IMG/VR virus record: IMGVR_UViG_3300044844_001047
Coordinates: 1-33,223 of that record
Direction: 5' to 3' (one strand)
DNA length: 33,223 bases
Origin: a virus
Under the pieces are notes generated by a model. The model saw only the letters and a list, made by a program, of their open reading frames with translations. It did not search any database and was not told the DNA's origin. The first letter of the stretch is position 1; each line of letters starts with the position of its first letter. The position numbers were made by a program, and so were the translations under genes. Shown here piece after piece: positions 29,294-33,223 of this stretch.

Positions 29294-30769
29294 TCAGAAG
29301 CGGAACGCGGCCACGTCCTTGCCGCCGTTCGCCTTGATCGCCTGATTGAGCTGCCGCTTCCACGCCTTGGAGCCGCGGATCGGGCCGGGCTTGGATCGAG
29401 ACCGGCGGATGCTGCCGCCACCCAAGCGCTCCCCAACGGCGCGGAAGCGGCCAGCGCCGACACGCTCAACCCGGCCCGACAGGCTGAGTTGTGAGACCTT
29501 CGGGCGGCTGATCACGGTGCGGGGGGCGGAGTCGGCGAAACCACTGCGCTTACCCGCTGCCTCGTTGAAGCCCCGTTTTGCGGCGGTCGCCTTCCCGAGG
29601 GTGTTGGTGCGTGCCCGCTGTGCCCTGATGGCTTGCGCCTTGGTCCGATAGACGGTGCGGCCCGATTGGACTGCTCCAGATGGGGCTGCGGCGCCCTTCT
29701 TGCCCTTGGTGCCGGTGGACTTCACCCCGTAGTTCTTCCGAGCCCGTGCAGCCTTGTCGCGTTGGGCCCTGCTGAGGGTTGGCCGCTGCAATAGCTGTTT
29801 CGCCCTTGCCTTGAGGCTGGCTGACAGCTTCTCGCTGCGCAGTGCCGCCGCCTTGCTCAGCTTGGGCGACCGAGATCGAGCCGCTGCACGAGAGGCGAGC
29901 CTCATCGCCTGAGCCGCTTTGTCCTGCCTCGTCTTGGCCGGGCGAGGCGCCACCGTGGCGGCCTTGGTGGTCGTGGTGGCCTTGCGCACGTAATTGGCGG
30001 GCCTGCTGACCGCGCCAGCAGTGCGTCCCGATCGGAGTTGCTTAGGAGCCCGTGAGCCCGTGAGCTTGCCCTCCTTCCGGGCGGCGGCCCTGACCTTCAT
30101 GGCTACACCTTGCGCGAGGCCTCTCATACCCAGCGAAAAGTCTGGTTTAAGCGTGGACTTTCTTTCGCGCTTAGGCGTTGGCCGCGAAAGTGATTTATTG
30201 AGCTGCGGCAACATTTCCGCCTTGGCATATTGCTGGCTGGGATCTCTTTTCCCTACACCTAAAAGCGAAACCCGCCCCACTGCCATTCTGGCAACGGCAG
30301 CAGTCCTGGCCAGCTTGCGCTCCTCTTTCTTGCTACGGCTTTCTACCGAAGCTCTCGCCATGTTTGCCTGGATGCGAGCAATCACTCGCTCGCCCTTACT
30401 TGGGCCCTTCACCTTGCCTGCCCGTGGCGCCTTGGCTGGCTTGACCGGAGCGGCTGGCTTGGCCACGGGCTTCACCCCGCCCCGAACCTTCCCGCCCCTG
30501 CCCACGGTCCCCGCCATCGGCGCCCGCCTGAGCCGATCCAACACCGCCCCCCGCTGATTCCCGGCGGCGGTCCTGAGGCGACCGCCCCTCGCTGTGGCGC
30601 CGTTCTTGCCCACGCCGGTGATCTTGCCGCTGTTGTCCCTGGTGATCCGGTTCGTGCCCCGCTGCGCTCGCCGGGTGGCGGGCTTGGCCTTGGCGGTGGT
30701 GGTGCCGGTCGAGGCGAAGCGGCCCCGGCTATCACGGGCATAGGTGCGGCGGGCGGATCTTCGGGCCAT
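29294..30769 (-). CDS. Large basic modular protein B (RDxxGRFAS family)
   Basis: A 491-aa Lys/Arg/Ala-rich protein. It has the tag 'RRTYARDSRGRFASTGT', the second module 'NRITRDNSGKITGVGKNGAT' with 'ARGGRLRTAAGNQRG', and the repeats 'PMAGTVGRGG' and 'RTAGAVSRPA'. The middle (about residues 135-220, 'QQYAKAEMLPQLNKSLSRPT') is encoded by A+T-richer DNA. The C-terminus ('GSKAWKRQLNQAIKANGGKD') is unique. No enzymatic motif is visible. The ATG is 20 bases after a CGGGAAAACT element placed directly behind the stop of protein A. A DNA-binding virion protein is the best guess. Confidence 0.72.
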   Translation of the reverse strand: MARRSARRTYARDSRGRFASTGTTTAKAKPATRRAQRGTNRITRDNSGKITGVGKNGATARGGRLRTAAGNQRGAVLDRLRRAPMAGTVGRGGKVRGGVKPVAKPAAPVKPAKAPRAGKVKGPSKGERVIARIQANMARASVESRSKKEERKLARTAAVARMAVGRVSLLGVGKRDPSQQYAKAEMLPQLNKSLSRPTPKRERKSTLKPDFSLGMRGLAQGVAMKVRAAARKEGKLTGSRAPKQLRSGRTAGAVSRPANYVRKATTTTKAATVAPRPAKTRQDKAAQAMRLASRAAARSRSPKLSKAAALRSEKLSASLKARAKQLLQRPTLSRAQRDKAARARKNYGVKSTGTKGKKGAAAPSGAVQSGRTVYRTKAQAIRAQRARTNTLGKATAAKRGFNEAAGKRSGFADSAPRTVISRPKVSQLSLSGRVERVGAGRFRAVGERLGGGSIRRSRSKPGPIRGSKAWKRQLNQAIKANGGKDVAAFRF

Positions 30770-30789
30770 GGTGCTGACGGTGCTACCGC

Positions 30790-30799
30790 AGTTTTCCCG
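30790..30799 (-). promoter_or_regulatory. CGGGAAAACT start-associated element, copy 12
   Basis: Exact 10-mer adjoining the TGA of basic protein A with no gap, 20 bases before the ATG of protein B; followed by GCG then GTAG. Confidence 0.85.
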
Positions 30800-31789
30800 T
30801 CAGGGCTTGGGTCTCCTCACGCGGCTGCGGCGGCGGGCAGCAGGGTTCGGCGAGAGGCCCATGGCCTCGCGATAGGCCCGCATCACCTGGAAGTCATAGC
30901 GGCGGCCGGTTTTGAGGCCTCCATAGGTTTCGGCGATGAACTCGGCGGGACTGCTTGTCGCGTAGCGGCTGACCCGGCGTGCGAGTCGCATCATTTCGCT
31001 GCCTCGCTTAATCTGTTGGTCGTAGTTGCGAGACGCTGGGGCCAAAGCCCAAGACTCTTTGCTTCGCCCCTCCATTCTGCGGCGAGCACCCTTGTCTCTG
31101 GTGTGCCCAATTTCGTGGTACAGCGTGTGCATTGGCGAAGATGATGCCCACTCGCCGGATCGCCTTGCCTTGATCGCAGTAGCCCGTGGATCCTTCCACC
31201 CTGAATGAGACTTGTTAAAAGAAACCCTGCTTACTCCTACGATCGCAGCGCCCATGTGATCGCCCTTTGAGCTTGAAATACGCGAACTCATGCCAAGTCG
31301 TTTTGCCAGTTCGCTTGCCATCCTTGCGTTGATTTCTGCGTTACTTGAGTTATACGGATTCTCCCCCTTCCTCGGCCTTGCCATGGTCCCCGCCGGCCGC
31401 GCCACCGCGTTCATCAACTCCCCAGGCCTGAGGCGGCTGCTGGCGGGGCCCCGAGGGGTGGCGGGCTTGGTGGGCTTGGCCTTGGCCTTGGCCGTGAGGG
31501 TGCCCGGCTTGAGGCCCTTCGGCTTGGCGATGGTGCCGCCCATACGGGCAAGCCGGGCGGTCTGCGTTGCCCGCTGGTTCCCCGCCCCAGTGCGGAGCCT
31601 TCCCCCTCGTGCGGTCGCGCCGTTCTTGCCGGCCCCCACGATCCGGCCGGAGTTGTCACGGGTGAGGCGGTTCGGGCCACTGGTGGCCGCCTTCTTTGGA
31701 GCGGGGCGGGTTCGAGCTGTGCCGGCGCTGGCGAAGCGCCCCCGGCTGTCTCTGGCGTAGGTCCGCCTGCCCTTGCTACCGCCCGCCAC
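30800..31789 (-). CDS. Basic modular protein A with HExxH metallopeptidase domain
   Basis: A 329-aa protein starting at GTG. Residues 8-22 hold the tag 'RRTYARDSRGRFASAG' and 40-72 the module 'NRLTRDNSGRIVGAGKNGAT'. 'GGTIAKPKGLKPGTLTAK' and 'RPAGTMARPRKG' follow. The C-terminal domain (about 145-310) is different: 'MHTLYHEIGHTRDKGARR' gives H225-E226-H229, and 'SSPAEFIAETYGGL' supplies a likely third ligand (E283 or E287), the layout of gluzincin-type zinc peptidases including lethal-factor-like domains. This part is encoded by A+T-richer DNA. It could process head proteins or act in the host after ejection. It lies directly after MuF. Confidence 0.78.
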   Translation of the reverse strand: MAGGSKGRRTYARDSRGRFASAGTARTRPAPKKAATSGPNRLTRDNSGRIVGAGKNGATARGGRLRTGAGNQRATQTARLARMGGTIAKPKGLKPGTLTAKAKAKPTKPATPRGPASSRLRPGELMNAVARPAGTMARPRKGENPYNSSNAEINARMASELAKRLGMSSRISSSKGDHMGAAIVGVSRVSFNKSHSGWKDPRATAIKARRSGEWASSSPMHTLYHEIGHTRDKGARRRMEGRSKESWALAPASRNYDQQIKRGSEMMRLARRVSRYATSSPAEFIAETYGGLKTGRRYDFQVMRAYREAMGLSPNPAARRRSRVRRPKP

Positions 31790-31810
31790 TGGAAACGCTG
31801 CTACTGCAGG

Positions 31811-31820
31811 AGTTTTCCCG
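31811..31820 (-). promoter_or_regulatory. CGGGAAAACT start-associated element, copy 13
   Basis: Exact 10-mer 17 bases after the MuF stop codon and 21 bases before the GTG of protein A; followed by CCT then GCAG. Confidence 0.8.
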
Positions 31821-31837
31821 CTTCCCCTTGGGCGCCC

Positions 31838-32920
31838 CTACCCCACCGGCTCCGGCGCCCGTTCAATGTCGGGATACTGCCGCCGTTCGCTGGGGGAGGG
31901 CTTGCGCACGGCCTCCTCCAGCACCTGGGAGGCACGGGCAAAGGGCCAGCCCTTGTCGGGGCCACCCTTGGCGGCGGCGAACTCCTCGGCCACGGCCTTG
32001 CGCGAGCGCTCCCAATAGTCCTCCCGCAGCAGGGTGGCCCTGATGGCTGGGTCGGCCTCCTCCACAGCTTCGGTGGCCACAGGGGAGAGGCTGCACCGGC
32101 ATCTCGGATGCCCCGGAGCCACGATCTCATCGAGCCGGTAGATCCGGCCATGGCGCGAGGCGCACACCGGACACGTCCGCTCATCCTTTGTCGCGATCCA
32201 CCGGGCATAGCCGAACCCGTTGCGGGCTGCTGTTGCCTTCTGGGCGCCCACGTAGGCGTTGGCCAGCTCCGATCGGGCGATCAGCTCAGCCCGCTGCTCC
32301 AGACCCATGCGGTTGTTGAGCCCCTGCGGATCGCGGGCCCCCTGCAGCGCGGTTCTGATCTCCCGCTCCAGCACGCGAGGCCCCTTCCCGCGGCCGATGC
32401 CATCGGTGACGATCCGGGCGATGTTGTCCCTGAAGCTCTCCACCTCGCCCCGGATGTAGGCCGATGCGGTGCTGGCGGCGGCCTCCACGGCGGCCCTGCT
32501 GGCGCCCACGAACACCCCCTGTGCAGCCGCGTCAGGGTTGGCGGTCTGCGCGAGCTGCTGGCCAAGGTCACCGCCGAGGGCCACGGCTTCGGCGAAGTCC
32601 TCGCGGTAGCGGTTCTGCAGCCACTGCAGCTCCCGATCGGAGGCGAAGGCCTGGGCGAGCTTCAGGAGCTTGCTGAACTTGGCGGAGCCATCGGCGATCG
32701 AGTATGACCCCGGCCGGCGGGTCACCCCATCGGCGCTGGGCTGGTCCGGGAGGTTGGGGTCCACGAACTGGCCGTAGTAGCGCCGCAGGTCCCGCAGGGT
32801 GCGGACCAGGGAGCGGCGGAGGGCCGCCTGCGTGTTGGTGGTGGCCCGATCGCCGATCGCGTCCAGGGCGGCGGCGTAGTCGTCGGCCAGCTGGAGCTGT
32901 TGGTCGCCGATGGTGGCCAT
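31838..32920 (-). CDS. MuF-type minor head (head morphogenesis) protein
   Basis: A 360-aa protein. The C-terminal part has the MuF hallmark: 'RAELIARSELANAYVGAQKA', 'IATKDERTCPVCASRHGRIY', 'LDEIVAPGHPRCRCSLSPV'. The N-terminal half is helical ('RRSLVRTLRDLRRYYGQFVD'). In SPP1 (gp7) and Mu (gpF) this family binds the portal and is needed for proper DNA release. Terminase and portal genes are expected beyond the right edge. It starts three bases after the stop of the edge gene and is followed by basic protein A. There is no toxin fusion at its own C-terminus. Confidence 0.9.
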   Translation of the reverse strand: MATIGDQQLQLADDYAAALDAIGDRATTNTQAALRRSLVRTLRDLRRYYGQFVDPNLPDQPSADGVTRRPGSYSIADGSAKFSKLLKLAQAFASDRELQWLQNRYREDFAEAVALGGDLGQQLAQTANPDAAAQGVFVGASRAAVEAAASTASAYIRGEVESFRDNIARIVTDGIGRGKGPRVLEREIRTALQGARDPQGLNNRMGLEQRAELIARSELANAYVGAQKATAARNGFGYARWIATKDERTCPVCASRHGRIYRLDEIVAPGHPRCRCSLSPVATEAVEEADPAIRATLLREDYWERSRKAVAEEFAAAKGGPDKGWPFARASQVLEEAVRKPSPSERRQYPDIERAPEPVG

Positions 32921-32923
32921 GGG

Positions 32924-33223
32924 TTAGGGCTTGCGGGGTTTCTGGCGCTTGTTTGTATCCTGTGTTTGCCGCTTTGCTTTATCTCTTAGCTGCTTGATTG
33001 TGTTTTGCTGCTGCCTTACCGCAATCCTTGCACCAACATACCTATCAGCCCTGTTCATTGCTGCATTAGCTTTTCTTTCTTTTGCCTTACGCGATTGCCT
33101 TCTGTTTTGGCCAATCTCTCCCCATAGGCCGAGGCTAACAACAGGATCAGCTTCATACACTTTTTTTACTGTAGCTTCTTCACGTTGCAGTGTCTTGAGC
33201 TGACTGCGAGCGCTTCGAATCTC
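32924..33223 (-). CDS. Basic protein, partial at right edge (possible fifth family member)
   Basis: Open to the window edge; the last 99 codons are visible. The sequence is helical and very basic ('RKAKERKANAAMNRADRYVG', 'TIKQLRDKAKRQTQDTNKRQ'), encoded by A+T-rich DNA, and ends in 'KPRKP' followed by CCCTAACCCATG, the same junction as protein C. Protein D ends with a comparable 'AKQLREQARKRVNKG'. It is therefore probably the variable C-terminus of another RDxxGRFAS protein, but the diagnostic N-terminus is out of view. Confidence 0.5.
   Translation of the reverse strand, partial: EIRSARSQLKTLQREEATVKKVYEADPVVSLGLWGEIGQNRRQSRKAKERKANAAMNRADRYVGARIAVRQQQNTIKQLRDKAKRQTQDTNKRQKPRKP

Noticed and set aside
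2172-31820. CGGGAAAACT as a simple Shine-Dalgarno site.
   Set aside because: It lies about 20 bases from the starts, too far for anti-SD pairing, and conservation covers the whole 10-mer rather than a purine core.
1-33223. Cyanobacterial HIP1 (GCGATCGC) enrichment as a host clue.
   Set aside because: I found many partial GCGATC/GATCGC strings but no convincing set of exact octamers, so it gives no host evidence.

Overview
The window is part of a tailed double-stranded DNA phage or prophage with a long, non-contractile (siphovirus-type) tail. It carries a MuF-type head protein, scaffold, major capsid protein, HK97-gp10-like connector, frameshifted tail assembly chaperone, major tail protein, tape measure protein, distal tail and hub proteins, and fibre/adhesin genes. 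No sheath or baseplate-wedge genes are seen. The DNA is GC-rich, with A+T-richer patches inside adhesins and effector-like genes. There is no tRNA, rRNA, CRISPR array or housekeeping gene, so the host cannot be fixed. The endolysin suits a Gram-negative-type wall; a cyanobacterial host is only a weak guess.

Layout. Almost everything is on the minus strand and reads from the right edge to the left. From right to left: the tail end of a basic protein, MuF, and two large basic proteins (32.9-29.3 kb); a run of small unknown genes with a twin-palindrome control region and three stop-codon hairpin repeats (29.3-27.2 kb); connector-type genes, an HNH endonuclease, a 41-aa Lys-rich peptide and a third basic protein (27.2-24.3 kb); tail completion, chaperone G/GT and major tail protein (24.3-21.2 kb). 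Next comes an interruption (21.0-17.1 kb) holding a ribbon-helix-helix (RHH) gene with its own promoter and terminator, a KilA-N gene, and a plus-strand lysis cassette. The minus-strand run then resumes with a fourth basic protein, the tape measure and tail tip (17.0-5.3 kb), then scaffold, capsid and a head accessory protein (5.2-2.5 kb), and finally fibres (2.5-0 kb). The capsid genes lying after the tail genes is an unusual order.

Two features stand out. First, the 10-mer CGGGAAAACT occurs 13 times, always on the minus strand, nearly always 19-26 bases before a start codon and often directly after the previous stop. Genes whose starts overlap the preceding stop lack it. It behaves like a phage-specific start-associated or late-expression signal. 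Second, four (probably five) very basic Lys/Arg/Ala-rich proteins share an N-terminal 'RDxxGRFAS' tag, a second 'RDNSGRI' module and scattered 'AGTxAKP' repeats, but differ in the rest. One carries an HExxH metallopeptidase domain. They look like a modular set of virion-packaged, DNA-binding or ejected proteins.

Other points are a lambda-like GGGAAAG slippery site in the chaperone gene, an endolysin fusing a lysozyme to an L,D-transpeptidase-fold domain, and one beta-rich domain shared by a head-region protein and the major tail protein.
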